Shown in pieces: positions 13,346-25,093 of a DNA stretch of 64,000 nucleotides. This stretch comes from Megaleporinus macrocephalus (taxonomy: Eukaryota; Chordata; Actinopteri; Characiformes; Anostomidae): the NCBI GenBank assembly GCA_021613375.1, contig CM038727.1:2413168-2477167 (forward strand). The letters are read 5' to 3'. Each line of letters starts with the position of its first letter. The stretch's first letter is position 1. The position numbers and the translations under genes were made by a program. The notes beneath the pieces are model-generated. The model was not told the origin of the DNA, ran no database searches, and worked only from the letters and a program-made list of their open reading frames with translations.

Positions 13346-13475
13346 GTGAACACGCTTACCTGGAGTGGTGGGCAGCCCTATCCACAGCACCCCAGGAGCA
13401 GTTGAGGGTTAAGTGTCTTGCTCAGGGTCATGTCAGTGGCCTTCAAGTCACAAGACTGGTCACCTTTGGCCTAAG
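13346..13475 (-). mobile_element. SINE fragment beside array 2
   Basis: GTGGGCAGCCCTATCCACAG and GGGTTAAGTGTCTTGCTCAG are complements of the typical fish SINE body (CTGAGCAAGACACTTAACCC, then CTGTGGATAGGGCTGCCCAC). This gives a minus-strand insertion whose tail runs into array 2. It ends about 140 bases before the cadherin splice acceptor. Confidence 0.75.
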
Positions 13476-13580
13476 ACAAACCTTTGGCCTACAACTGCCA
13501 AGTAGCTCCCTCTATAATTGGTCCTCTGTCGCCCCCTTCAGTACTGAGTGAGCAGCTTTCCTAGAAACAAATCTGGACCT

Positions 13581-13614
13581 TTCCTGAACGTTTTCGACTC
13601 TGTGTGTTTTGCAG
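13581..13614 (+). promoter_or_regulatory. Splice acceptor of the cadherin last exon
   Basis: A pyrimidine-leaning tract, TCGACTCTGTGTGTTTTGCAG, ends in AG at 13613-13614. Translation in the cadherin frame becomes recognisable immediately after it. The exon would begin at the second base of a codon, so the first base comes from the previous exon. An in-frame Met at 13548 lies in the intron and is not a real start. Confidence 0.8.
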
Positions 13615-14135
13615 TTCTGGTCTTGCTGATCGTGACGATGCGGCGCCGCCGAAAGGAGCCTCTGATCCTGGAGGACGAGCGAGACGTGCGGGAGAACATC
13701 GTCCGATACGATGACGAAGGCGGCGGCGAGGAGGACACGGAGGCCTTCGACATGGTCACCTTGCGCAACCTCAACATCATGCGCGACCCCAAGGTTCGGC
13801 GGGACGTCACTCCCGAGACCCCGACGTACTTCTCCTACCCGCCGTCCACGGCCTCCAGGGCGGCATACAAGACGCTGCCGGACAACGTGCTGTTCCGAGA
13901 GTTCATCTGGGACCGGCTGAAGGAGGCCGACGTGGACCCTACAGCGCCGCCCTACGACTCGCTGCAGACCTACGCCTTCGAGGGCACCGGCTCGGTGGCG
14001 GACTCGCTCAGCTCACTCGAATCCCTGAGCTCGGACTCAGAACAGAGCTACGACTACCTCAGCAACTGGGGGCCGCGCTTCAAAAAACTCGCAGACCTGT
14101 ACGGGACGATGGAGGGAAGCGGCGTTTTCTCGTAG
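13615..14135 (+). CDS. cdh7: Type II cadherin, last exon (cadherin-7-like cytoplasmic tail)
   Basis: The exon encodes about 173 residues ending at TAG 14133-14135. In order: the end of a membrane helix (LVLLIVTM), a basic stop-transfer RRRRKEP, the juxtamembrane p120-catenin-binding region with [15 protein letters not shown] (about residues 32-46), and the C-terminal beta-catenin-binding region with [17 protein letters not shown] (108-124), the serine-rich [14 protein letters not shown] and [14 protein letters not shown] (151-164). Classical cadherins are calcium-dependent adhesion receptors linked to actin through catenins. LRNLN, RRDVTPE and [14 protein letters not shown] resemble cadherin-7 as I remember it, more than cadherin-6, -8, -11, -12, -18 or -20. 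The paralogue (7 or a fish duplicate) is not certain. GC-rich codon use and an intact frame indicate a live gene. No upstream exon was recognised, so the last intron probably exceeds several kilobases. Confidence 0.88.
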
Positions 14136-15384
14136 CCTCGCAAACAGAAACCAAGAGTTGACACAAGTCGGACTAGAGGAGTCGCGCTTAGAAGGGTAAG
14201 GCAAGGTACCTGGTTCGAACTAGCATTTAATAGCTTTACCGAGACGAATGTTTTAGAGGACTTTCTTGAACCTAGTCAGATGTGGGTGGAGAACGTGGGG
14301 CGGTTCCTGGATTTTAGATCACGAGCGAAGGACGGCGAGAAATCAAAATCAAATACATCTGAGATTAGGAGTTTGTTTGTTTACATGTTTAGGGTTTCAA
14401 GTTGTGTGATTTGATGAGGCTTGGCAGTTCAAATGCTGCGATCTGCCAGGCGGGAATAGCTCTGAGGGAAAGATATAAAAAAGTTTGACACCAGGCTCGT
14501 GGCCAGCCAGAGAAACTCCTGCGCATCTGATGGCGGGGACTTGATCTCGTCACTTGCCCAGATCTTTTTCCGAGGATTTGATTTTCGGGATGTTTTCCCT
14601 CCCGGAGAACTTTTGGAACTGCCGCCTGAAACTTCTCGTGCGTGAGCTTCGTCAAGAGCGTTGATGTTTCGTTTTTACTTCCCATTCCGAATGGAAGCTT
14701 CACAGAAAAAACCTGAATGTGTGAACAGAAACGAGCCTTCGTTCCGGAAGGACAGTGACTTTGCTTTTCTTCTTCTTCCTCTTTGGTTTTGTTTGTCATC
14801 ATGTGAATAAGCAGATGCTGATAGGCAGGGCCGGCTCTAGCCTTTTGGGGACCCTAGCAGGACCTCATCTCGTGAGTAGGTACCTGAGACTTCTACACAT
14901 TATACATCTATATATTGCTGATGATGGGATGCTGGGGGTTACTGGTGAACATCTCAGCGTTCTGGATCTGGGTCTTTCCTAGAAAGAGTGGGCAAACAGG
15001 TTATTCTGTTGAACCCAACGTCTGTTTATCTGTCTTGAGAGAATTCTCAACGTTATTATCCTGGAAATTCACCAGCAATGTTTTTATCTGGATTTCTACC
15101 TGAGTTCAGGCGCAGTGGACATTAAGCTAATGACTGTCTGAGCTTAAATCTTTCAGAAATTTCCATTTCCAAAGAATACAACAGCACTCCGAAGTCCTCA
15201 GGATACTTCTTGTGGAGACAAGGTCCGTCCGGCTACAAAGAACAAATTGGCAATAAAAAATCAACCACAGATGTGACCCAGAAGCTTTGTAGCTTCGTAC
15301 AAACATGGCATTTGGGAAATAAACAGTTAATAGCTGCTAAATGTTAGTGTAGTAACTAGTAGCCCCAACAAAACATATAGATTT
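14136..15384 (+). other. Probable cadherin 3' UTR and downstream DNA
   Basis: This follows the cadherin stop codon on the same strand and carries no recognised coding segment. AATAAA at 15252-15257 is the first clear poly(A) signal I noted, but transcript ends cannot be set from sequence alone. CAGGGCCGGCTCTAGCC near 14827 resembles the end of a dispersed fish repeat. A minus-strand open frame at 14389-14802 matches nothing known. Confidence 0.45.
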
Positions 15385-15780
15385 AGGATCACAGGAGAAC
15401 ATGGCGCCTCCTTTTCACCAGCTTTTTGTCTGAATTGTCCCGTTCCACCTTAAATGGTGCGGCGGTTACTTTACCAAAGCTAAAAGGCTGAATCTGTTTC
15501 CAGTGGAACTTATCATTAAAAACATCATAGCGCCACCTGCAGCCGTGAAGCAGACAAAATGAAACGACAACAAAATTTGTTGTGGAGAAGTCTGTAAAAA
15601 TGCTAGCATGGACCACGCTCAGAAGTGAGCCGTCCGGTCTTTGGGATAAAGATGAAATGTAGGGAGGAGATGGGGAGGTGGTGGGTGCGATGTTGTTCAG
15701 CATGGGAATGAAGCGAGAATGGGGTTGTATATATAGTAGGTAGAGGTACTTAGGGCGTGGTCCAGCTCCCAAAACTTAAT
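15385..15780. repeat. Possible dispersed copy of the 64-bp array core
   Basis: The stretch 15440-15468 reads CGTTCCACCTTAAATGGTGC then GGCGGTTAC. That is nearly identical to the core of the 64-bp minisatellite at 26480-28012 but occurs here once. The surrounding sequence is not tandem. It may be a parental dispersed element for that array, but I cannot define its ends. Confidence 0.5.
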
Positions 15781-15959
15781 TACGTGGTAACTCCACTAAA
15801 CCAGTCCCGTCTGGACCTGGTTCAGGTTTACCTAGATTCTTTAGATGGACCCCAGATCCAGGACTCCGTAACTGCCGTAACAACCTTTAAGCTTTTTATC
15901 CTCCATGTCTCGGCACTCTGTTTTGAGATGTGATCAACCAGTTGCCCCTCACTCCAGCA

Positions 15960-16240
15960 TCTTTGACAATGTAACGGTCCAGCTGGGGACTGGAGGTTAA
16001 AGAACCAGGCTTCTGATCAGAAGGGTTAGGGATCCTGACCCGACAGGACTTGACGGAAGTACCCTTGAACAAGACACCTAACCCCAGAACCACAGGTACT
16101 GTGGATAGGGCTGCCCATCACTTTGGGCAAGTGTACTCACTGCCCCCTAGTGTGTGTGTGGACACTAGTGTAGCTGTTTCACAGCACAGATGGCTTGAAT
16201 GTGGTGCTCAAACTCTAAATTCAAGTTCTAAATTCCTGAA
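15960..16240 (+). mobile_element. tRNA-derived-type SINE, unexpanded copy
   Basis: Around 16000-16045 a region (ACCAGGCTTCTGATCAGAAG, then GGTTAGGGATCCTGACCC) resembles a degraded tRNA-like head. It is followed by CTTGAACAAGACACCTAACC, GGTACTGTGGATAGGGCTGC, CAAGTGTACTCACTGCCCCC, TAGTGTGTGTG, ACACTAGTG and TGTTTCAC. This is the standard order of a dispersed fish SINE. It has one copy of the segment that forms arrays at 10800-11640, 12630-13345 and 53768-55545. Confidence 0.75.
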
Positions 16241-17790
16241 TGTTAGGGAGCCCCCTGGTGGCCATAGCTGCTTCCGTCCCTTGTTAGGCAGAGCCGGCAC
16301 TGCTGATAGGCCTACCGTAGATCCGGTTTGATGCGAGGTGGTTTGGTGTTCTACAGACGTGACAGTGTGGTTCTGTTTAGCTGTTCTAAATGTCCGAAAT
16401 TGTACTGCAGTGGCTTTGGATGAGCCTCGACCTGAACGGGAACGGTGGACCACTTTCCTTTTTTCCTTTTTCTTACATCTTTCGTAAAGGATTACACCTC
16501 GCTTACTCTTCAAAAGAGACTGTCCGAGGCATTTTCTTACGTCCCTAAATACGACGACGAAGATTCCCGAGGCAAGAACGAGGCCCGATTCGGAATTCGG
16601 CCTCCGAACAAGGTAAAGTTACTGAAATACCTCTATCAGCCCGAGTGGAATCAAGGACAGCTCGAGAGACACCAATGCAGGAGTGGAAGGTACAGGAGTT
16701 CTCTTCAGTGATCAAAAGCCTTTTTTAGCTTATTGAACTTTGACGTGTTCTAATCGAGTCTTTTCTCTAATTTATTTCCGAGAGCAAACGAAAGAATGTG
16801 ACGAATGTTCGTAATCTTTTCGTTCTTTTTTTTGCCGACAATAAAAAGGACATTGGTTCTTCAAAGCCGTCTCAGATGCCTCGGGTTCTTTTGAACGTGG
16901 GCTTGGTGGGCGAGGGAAGGGGAGGATGCTGGGCGTCTCTGATACGTGGGCACGCTGTTTACTGTGATTATCTTATCAAGGTGAAGCAGCCCAGGGTTTG
17001 TGGAAGAGAGAATCGGGAAAGAGTGGCAGAAAGGACCCCTGTCTCCCAGGGAGGGGCCCGTACCACGCCGCCTCTTTGCCCGCTGATGAAAAGCCCGAGT
17101 CCACAAACAGACCATTTTTTTATGCGGGGTTAGCGAGCGAGGAGAGAGAGAGAGAGGGAGCCGGCTGTTTGTTTCTCATCTCCTCTCGACAGGGCTTTGT
17201 AGTTGAAAGGCGAGCGAGAGACAAAGCGCTGAGCGCTGGCGTTCCCCGCTGAGCCGCGAGTGATGGGCCGCGTACTTAAACCAGCTCGCGCTCACAATGA
17301 GTCTGTGAAACGGCAGACTGTTTACCAATGCAAACTCACACCGGATGCACAGTCGGGATGGTCATCGCGCTCATTTGCATATTCACGACCTGGGATTTCT
17401 TCATTTCCAGGTTTTGTAGAAGCCCTGCAGGATTTACACAGACCCCATTCCTGAAAAGCTGGAAAACTCAAAGGGAACCCCCGGCTGGTAACACTTGTAA
17501 GCCTTAAAATGTTGTAATGACTCTAAATTATTAAGACACACTATAAAAATCACTAAAAGTATCAGATTTATTTAAAAATTAACACTTTTATTCTAAATAT
17601 GTAACATATGGACAAATTGACTGTGTTGGTCCACACACTGCTTTACTAACTATTCTCCTTGTTTATGTTTGTGAAGCTGTTTAGACTAATATCAGTCTTC
17701 ACACTGCCTTTCACTGAAACATCAACAACACAATGTACATGGTTTTCTTTAAGCTAGGTTGGTAACTAACATTCACTCCTTCCAATTCAA
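16241..17790. other. No gene recognised; some regulatory-looking sequence
   Basis: Small open frames (16445-16711, 16798-17133, 16998-17252) match no family I know. The stretch 17140-17450 is CpG-bearing and non-repetitive, with a perfect POU-type octamer ATTTGCAT at about 17373-17380. It could be regulatory, but nothing in the sequence proves it. Confidence 0.35.
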
Positions 17791-17794
17791 TTCA

Positions 17795-18900
17795 ATTTAA
17801 TTCAAGTTTATTTGTGTAGCGCTTTTTATAACTATGTTGTCTCAAAGCAGCTTTACAGAGTTTTGAAAACATGCAGTTACAACATATACCCCCCAGTGAG
17901 CAAGCCAGAGGCAACAGAGGCAAGAACACCTCCCTCAGACTGGAGGAAGAAACCCTGGGAGGAACCAGACTCACAAGGGGAGACCTATCCTCCTCTGATC
18001 AAACAGTATTTACAGTTTAATAAACTAAACACCAAAGAAAAGAGTTTCTGTTTGAAATCTGGATAGCAAAGCTTTAGAAGCTGCACAGGTAGAGGCAGTC
18101 TCTGACTGAGGCAGTCTCTGACTGAGGCAGTCTCTGGCTGAGGCAGTCATTATGAAAAGTAGGCTTGAACTGAAACGGTCCCGTCCTATCTCAATGCTGG
18201 TGTATCTGGATGGCACAGTGATGTAACTGAGGGTGTAGTAGTTGACACAGATGGACAGGAGAGCTGGCTGGTGATGGTGAGGAGGAGGTCCTGATGGTCA
18301 GTCCTCCAACAGCGTTCAACAGACGGGAGGACAGTCATTACCTCAGGAGGAGTAAAGAGAGAGAGTTAGTTCTGGTCTGGATTAGTATAGAGGTTGTGGA
18401 GTATTTCAGAGTGTGGCTGGAGACTTTGTCAGATCTAACTATAACAGCCTAAACTAAAAGAAGAGAACCAGAAGAACATAGATATGAGACCACCCTGAGA
18501 CACTGGGATCCCCCCACTCCACCATGTGTGATCGCATGAAGTGGTGGGACGACAGCACCAACATCTCAGTTTACCATAAACCTCTGTGTCCAAGAACCCC
18601 CAGATCTCCTGCCTTTATCTAAAGAAGAAGTTTAATCATCAGAAGCTAAACTAAACCAGTCTGAGTTTAGTCTAGACTTAAAGGTTGAGACTGTGTCAGA
18701 GTCCTGAACATTAACTGGGAGATTATTCCACAGTTTGGGGGCTTTGTAGAAAAAAACTCCCCCCATTGAAGACTTCTGAATTTTAGGAACCAATAGAAAA
18801 GAGGCCTCCTGTGAGTAATCACAGTGGTTCAGAATAAGAAATCAGTCTTTCTGCAGGAGCATGATTAGAGTTATGTATACAGAGATGATCATCATAAAAA
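17795..18900 (+). mobile_element. Dispersed fish repeat (CAAGTTTATTTG family), copy 1
   Basis: It begins TTCAAGTTTATTTGTGTAGC, GCTTTTTATAAC, then CAAAGCAGCTTTACAGAG, GGAGGAAGAAACCCTGGGAG and GGAACCAGACTCAC, an order shared with 29725-30704. Further right both copies have AGCTTTAGAAGCTGCACAGG, GTCAGTCCT and a GTTAGTTCTGGT segment. A small 18-bp tandem (GAGGCAGTCTCTGACTGA, three copies) lies at 18092-18147. No coding sequence is seen, and the element class is not known to me. Confidence 0.7.
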
Positions 18901-19514
18901 GAAGCTGAACACCTTCAATTACCCATATTCACCCTTTGATGCACAAGCTAAGCAAACCCCTCCCAATGCACAACATGGGACCTGAATTCATTTCCTATGT
19001 TACTGTATGTACTGCTGAGTGTCTCTTCAGTAAATCTATTTAAATCAGTTTATTTCAGTATTTAATCTTCCTAGTGTTCATAAAAAATCTTGTTTTTTGA
19101 TCTTAAATCATTATTTTAATTCTTATTTATTTACATCATGAACAGAAACAGTGTAAATATGTGTCTGTAAATGTTTACAAATGTCAACAAGTCCTATCCA
19201 AGTCTGTAGTGAACACATAAGGCTTCATTCTGAGCCATGTTGTATGTTAGAAGTAGTGATACAAACATGAGTATTATTTTATTATAACTTTGTACATTAA
19301 CACACATTAATCTTTACATAAAAATTAACCCTACATAAACAATTCACCTTCAGGTTGGACTTCACTTGACATCTATACATGTACATAGAATAACATCATA
19401 CATGGATGGGGTGCAACTCACAACTGACTATGACTATACTTACTTTGGTACCCATTGAACAATTGAGGGAGGATAAGGCTTCATGCAGTTGATAGTGATA
19501 CAATGATACACCAT
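18901..19514. other. No gene recognised
   Basis: AT-rich unique-looking DNA without tandem units, transposase motifs or a long open frame. Confidence 0.45.
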
Positions 19515-19712
19515 GGACAGGTCTCCACATGGCCAACACACACTTATTGCCAGTTTAGAGTGAGGATCAACCTGACATGCATGTGTTTGGACTGTGGGAG
19601 GAAACCGGAGTACCTGGAGGAACCCACTCAAACACAGAGAGACCATAAACACTCCACACAGAACCACCCGGACCGGGAATCCAACCCAGATCATCTTACT
19701 GTGAGGAGACAG
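19515..19712 (+). mobile_element. Dispersed vertebrate repeat next to the 20-bp array
   Basis: GTGTTTGGACTGTGGGAGGA then AACCGGAGTACCTGGAGGAA, CACTCCACACAGAACCACC, AATCCAACCCAGATC and TGAGGAGACAGTGCTGACCA is the order of a very common dispersed fish repeat. Such copies usually end in a single 'ccactgagccaccgtgc'-type motif; here that end is expanded into the array that follows. The segment GAGACCATAAACACTCCACA also resembles the 30-bp minisatellite unit of 2431-4170 and 56701-57516. Confidence 0.75.
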
Positions 19713-21165
19713 TGCTGACCACTACACCACCATACTAACCACTGCACCACCATACTAACCACTACACCACCATACTAACCACTACACCACCATACTAACC
19801 ACTACACCACCATACTAACCACTACACCACCATACTAACCACTACACCACCATACTGACCACTACACCACCATACTGACCACTACACCACCATACTGACC
19901 ACTACACCACCATACTAACCACTACACCACCATACTGACCACTACACCACCATACTAACCACTACACCACCATACTGACCACTACACCACCATACTAACC
20001 ACTACACCACCATACTGACCACTACACCACCATACTGACCACTACACCACCATACTAACCACTACACCACCATACTAACCACTACACCACCATACTGACC
20101 ACTACACCACCATACTGACCACTACACCACCATACTAACCACTACACCACTGTACTAACCACTACACCATCGTACTGACCACTACACCACCGTACTAACC
20201 ACTACACCACCGTACTGACCACTACACCACCATACTAACCACTACACCACCATACAAACCACTACACCACCGTACAAACCACTACACCACTGTACTAACC
20301 ACTACACCACCGTACTAACCACTACACCACCGTACTAACCACTACACCACCGTACTTACCACTACACCACCGTACTAACCACTACACCACCGTATTAACC
20401 ACTACACCACCATACTAACCACTACACCACCGTACTAACCACTACACCACCGTACTAACCACTACACCACCGTACTAACCACTACACCACCATACTAACC
20501 ACTACACCACCGTACTAACCACTACACCACCGTACTGACCCCTACACCACCGTACTAACCACTACACCACCGTACTAACCACTACACCACCGTACTAACC
20601 ACTACACCACCGTACTGACCACTACACCACCATACTGACCACTACACCACCATACTAACCACTACACCACCGTACTAACCACTACACCACCATACTAACC
20701 ACTATACCACCATACTAACCACTACACCACCGTACTAACCACTACACCACCGTACTAACCACTACACCACCATACTAACCACTACACCACCATACTAACC
20801 ACTATACCACCATACTAACCACTACACCACCGTACTAACCACTACACCACCATACTGACCACTACACCACCGTACTAACCACTACACCACCTTACTGACC
20901 ACTACACCACCATACTAACCACTACACCACCATACTAACCACTACACCACCATACTGACCACTACACCACCATACTGACCACTACACCACCGTACTAACC
21001 ACTACACCACCATACTGACCACTACACCACCGTACTAACCACTATACCACCATACTAACCACTACACCACCGTACTAACCACTACACCACCATACTGACC
21101 ACTACACCACCGTACTAACCACTACACCACCATACTGACCACTACACCACCATACTAACCACTAT
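19711..21165 (+). repeat. 20-bp minisatellite, about 72 units
   Basis: The unit is CACTACACCACCATACTAAC. It keeps a perfect 20-base period for almost 1.5 kb. Variants CATACTGACC and CGTACTAACC are interspersed: CATACTGACC is commoner in the left part and CGTACTAACC in the centre. The sequence before it shows that the unit derives from the end of the dispersed repeat at 19515-19712. Confidence 0.95.
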
Positions 21166-21599
21166 TCCTATAGAGTATTTTTTGTTTAAATCTTTGCCTG
21201 AATGAGTCCGACTGTGTACTAGTCTGTGGCTGTACGATGAAACGTGAGGAAAATTAGATTTTCTATGAAATCATATCACATTTGATTTGCATGTTATGCC
21301 GTATTTCCCAGTGAAATGACCTAAATAAGTATTTTGCCTGATGGTGGTTTGGGGCGGGGGTGGGAAACAAGATATTACTGGTAATGTTATGTTTCTCCAT
21401 CTGCTAGTGCAGATACATAATCAAAAATCAGACGATGTTTTCCAAGCGAACAAAAGCTGTTACGTTCCAGATTAGGTGAAAATTTGAATTTCCTGCTCAC
21501 AAGGCAGCTCTAGTGGTTTAGTAGTGGTCTAGTTTTTTATTGGTTTTGAGCTGAAATGTACTTTTCAAGCCAACATACTCATATGTGCTTTATCTGGGT
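21166..21599. other. No gene recognised; start of a dispersed repeat
   Basis: Unique-looking at first. From about 21540 it shares sequence with 24530-24620 (GCCAACATACTCAT, GGGTTTTAT, GTGATACATGGACCCC), so the right part belongs to a dispersed element present twice in the window. Confidence 0.45.
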
Positions 21600-22060
21600 T
21601 TTATGTGGTGATACATGGACCCCCATTGGGTTATAACTTTGGACCCCAGTTGAGTTATAACTTTGGGCCCTGTTTGGATTATAACTTCAGAACCTGACTT
21701 GCTTATACTTTGAGCCCCAGTTGGACTACAGTCATGGGTCTCTTTTATGCCAGGCACCCTTTGGGTTATAGTTGTGGGGCCCAGTTAGGCTACTGTTGAC
21801 GACCCAGCTGGGCTATATTTATGGCCCCAAGTTAGGAAACAGGTGTTGGGGCCGAGCTGGAGCCCAGCTAGGCTTCCATTTTGGGCAGAAATTAAGCTAT
21901 AGCTCAGTGTGTGCACCATTTGGATCACTGTCGTGGGGCCCAGTTAGGCTACATAGGTGGTCCCAGCAGGGTTAGAGTTATTTCTGTTTTGACTGTGTGG
22001 CCAGTGGGTGATTGTTCACATGGGCCCCACTTGCAGCCCAGATTGGCCCCATTAGTGAAT
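21600..22060 (+). repeat. Degenerate ~30-bp repeats (GGACCCCAGTTGGGTTATAA)
   Basis: Imperfect repeats of ACCCCAGTTGGGTTATAACT and TTGGGCCCTG-type motifs become weaker to the right. A shorter, cleaner version is at 24630-24705. Related GGGCCCC-AGTTAGG motifs continue at 22440-22560. The repeats are heavily diverged, so the array is probably old. Confidence 0.7.
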
Positions 22061-22632
22061 ATGGCTGTGTATTGGCAAGAACCTGGCGATACAGTATGTA
22101 TAGTGATACAGCACTCCCGATTCAGTATATTGCAATATATTGTGATACTGCAAGCAAAGTGATATTTTATGATTTTTTAAAATTCTACTATTAAAACACT
22201 CCACTGTATGAACAGGTTTATCAATGTTTACAATAGCATTGCGCCCTTGTGCTGCTTGTTAATGTTGGAGTGGAGCTGAAAATGGATTACAACACTGCCA
22301 TCTAGTGGTCAGAGGTTTAAATACAACACACAATGATTCACTGTCTGCCAGGAATCTGTGTATCGATACTGTGTTTTTGAGAATCAATACAGTATCACCA
22401 AACACAATATCCCAATATTCAATATCCAATATTTTCTTACACCCCTATTAGTGGCCCACCTGGGCAAAAACAAACCCAAGGCTCATATGGAGCCAATAAA
22501 CAAATCTAAAGGGGACCCAATTGGCAGCCCATCTATAACCCATGTGGGGCCCTTATAGACATGTTGGTTGAGTTAACAAATTAACTCAAAACTTTTTTTA
22601 GTTCTACTAAAGTAAAGAATATACTCTAAAGT
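22061..22632. other. No gene recognised
   Basis: AT-rich DNA with TACAGTAT/ATATTGCAATATATTG-type motifs and a tail of the preceding degenerate repeats. Nothing coding was seen. Confidence 0.4.
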
Positions 22633-23290
22633 ATCATCCATCCATCAATCCATCCATTATCTACCACCTTTCCGGGGGTTTCCGGGTCACGGGGGCAGCA
22701 GTCTAAGCAGAGAAACCCAGACTTTTCTTTCCCCAACCACCTCCTCTAGCTCCTCCGGGGGGATACCGAGGTGTTCCCAGGCCAGCCGAGAGAAATAATC
22801 CCTCCAGCGTGTCCTAGGTCTTCCATGGGGTCTCCTCCCGGTCAGACATGTCCGGAACACCTCCACAGGGAGGCGTCCAGGAGGCATCCTAACCAGATGC
22901 CCGAACCACCGCAGCTGGTTCCTCTCGACATGGAGGAGTAGCGGCTCGACTCTGAGCCTCCCCCGTATAGTTGAGCTCCTCTCCATTTCTCTAAGGGTGA
23001 GACCCGACACCCCACGGAGGAAACTCATCTCGGCAGCTTGTATCTGCAACCTCATTCTTTCAGTTACCACCCAGAGCTCCTGACCACAGGTGAGAGTAGG
23101 AACGTAGATTGACCAACTAGGGCCCAAGCTCTCTCTTCACCAGGACAGACCTGTACAGAGCCCGCATCACTGCAGATGCTGCACCGGTCCACCTGTCAAC
23201 CTCCCACTCCATCCTTCCTTCCCTTACTCGTGAACAAGACCCCGAGATACTTCAACTCTTCCACTTGAGGCAGGAGATCATTTCCAACCT
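22633..23290 (-). mobile_element. 5'-truncated LINE, C-terminal end of reverse-transcriptase ORF
   Basis: On the minus strand, 22687-23127 is open for 146 codons and carries the typical end of a fish non-LTR retrotransposon polyprotein: RMRLQIQAAEMSFLRGVSG, QLRWFGHLVRMPPGRLP, GRPRTRWRDY and LLRLLPP at the end. Upstream on the same strand, in another frame, are EELKYLGVLFT-like and MRALYRSVL-like segments (23140-23270), so a frameshift separates them. The 3' end is a GGATGGATTGATGGATGG tail at 22633-22660. The catalytic part is missing, so it is a dead copy. Confidence 0.92.
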
Positions 23291-24499
23291 GGAGAGGTTC
23301 AATTATTCAATTACAAGGAGCACTGTATTCCATTACTTTACATCACTGCTTCTTTTGTCTTTCAAGGCCCGGAAACTTCTTCTCTTCTCTTTTGAACTTG
23401 AAAGAGCATCGCAAACTCTTCAGAGCCCGGTGAGCGATGCTCGGTCAAGCTTGTGGATGACCTTCAGGTGGAAGAATCTCAGGAAAAGTCTGGAAAGTCA
23501 TCTCGTGATAACCACCGCCGGCGTCCAGGTGTTATGGCCCCCGCGTTGCATCACGGCAACATGTTTGTAAGCAGGCGCAGCCATTACGTGCCGGGATGTC
23601 CTGTCATTTACTTTCCTCGCTGCAAAGGGAAGACGACCCAGCAGGATCTGATTGATTGAGCTCCATGATGCAACGGCGGCAGCTGTGTCAGGTTTTCCGG
23701 GGTCGCTGGTTAGGAGCTACTGTCAGCGCGGAACTCCGGATACAACATGGGCCGCTTCCTAATTCGCCGTGATGCAACCCGGCGCAACGAGGACGTTTCT
23801 CATCTCCTCCTACGGCCGCAAATAGAATGCACGCTTGCAGGTCTCCATAGCGTCTGCCAGGCTTTGAAGACAGACGGGGGCCTACTGTACTCGGAACGAC
23901 TACAGAAGGAGGAGGGGAGAAAAAGTTAGGAGACATCACAGGAGCCTGTGTCGGAGCCAATGAGCCGGTGTTAAGTGGGATTAGAGGTCTAAGTGCCGGA
24001 GTCCTCTGCGGACTTAAACCTGTTGGAGGAGAATGGCGGCAGACAGACGGAGGTACGGGCTCTAACTGTATTAGTGTCGTCATTCCCGGGGCAGCACTTT
24101 CATTCCGTCATGTCAAACGTGCCTGAATTCCTGAAGAAACGAGGTAAAAACACAGAGGAGGGATCAACAACGGAGGGAGAAATGAGCCGAGGATTAACCT
24201 GCCACTCAAGTCCACACGGATTTCTTCACTTCAGTGTGAATGTTTTGAGCTCTCGAACCTGAATTCCTCAAATTCCTCTGCAGTTTAATGATACGGGTTT
24301 GATCTCAGTCAGGGGTCAATATGTCAGTGATAACTGAGTCATCATACAACATTAATCAAGCTAAAGTAATCAATAATATATATATATATATTTGTTGATT
24401 TTGAGTTTTCTACATCATTTGAACTCGCCAATCATCGTTTACATTGTGTGAAACTTTCAGGATGAATGGACCAATTGAAGTGCTTCAAAGTAGCTCGGA
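23291..24499. other. No gene recognised; CpG-bearing unique DNA
   Basis: This non-repetitive stretch has more CpG than its surroundings. Several small open frames on both strands overlap one another (23453-23659, 23688-24083, 23993-24262) and match no family I know. A (TA)n run lies near 24378-24390. Confidence 0.4.
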
Positions 24500-24720
24500 A
24501 AAAAATCTGGTTCCATTGACTTACATTGAAAGTACTTTCCCAGCCAACATACTCATGTGGGCCCCATATGGGTTTTATCTGAGCTGTATGGGTTTTATGG
24601 GGGCTTGTAGAGGCTTTTTGATTGGTGATACATGGACCCCAGTTGGGTTATAACTTTGGACCCCAGTTGGGTTATAACTTTGGGCCCTGGTTGGATTATA
24701 ACTTATAAGTGCACCAAAGT
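24500..24720 (+). repeat. Second copy of the GCCAACATACTCAT dispersed repeat
   Basis: It matches 21540-21700 in order: GCCAACATACTCATGTGGGC, GGGTTTTATCTG, GTGATACATGGACCCC, then two copies of CCCCAGTTGGGTTATAACTT. The copy is shorter and less diverged than the first. Confidence 0.65.
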
Positions 24721-24933
24721 AGCTTGGAAAAATTCTGTTTCCATCGACTTGCATTAAAAGTAAAGACTTACATTTTTGGTCTCTCCTGTAAAGTTGCTAT
24801 TTTGGAGACACTTGTTGTTCTTTGGACAGCGACAAAATAAACAAAATACACCACAAAATAAAGTGGACACTGATAACTATGTAAACTAAATTTGTTAAAT
24901 ATCAATCCTGTATTTATAACACTTTATAAATGC

Positions 24934-25062
24934 ATCTATCTATACATACATATCTATCTATCTATACATACATATCTATCTATCTATCTATCTATACATA
25001 CATATCTGTCTTTCTATACATATCTATCTATCTATCTATCTATACATACATACATACATACA

Positions 25063-25093
<31 letters not shown>

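Noticed and set aside
13548..13614. In-frame Met upstream of the cadherin exon as a start codon
   Set aside because: The residues before 13615 do not resemble a cadherin, and a good splice acceptor ends at 13614, so they are intronic.
13711..13920. Arg/Thr/Ser/Pro-rich 69-codon frame
   Set aside because: It is the shadow of the cadherin exon in another frame.
14389..14802. 137-codon minus-strand frame downstream of the cadherin exon
   Set aside because: No recognisable domain, and it lies in the probable 3' UTR of the cadherin gene on the other strand.
23688..24083. 131-codon minus-strand frame, proline-rich
   Set aside because: It is opposed by overlapping plus-strand frames over the same bases, with no domain, no splice context and no repeated support.
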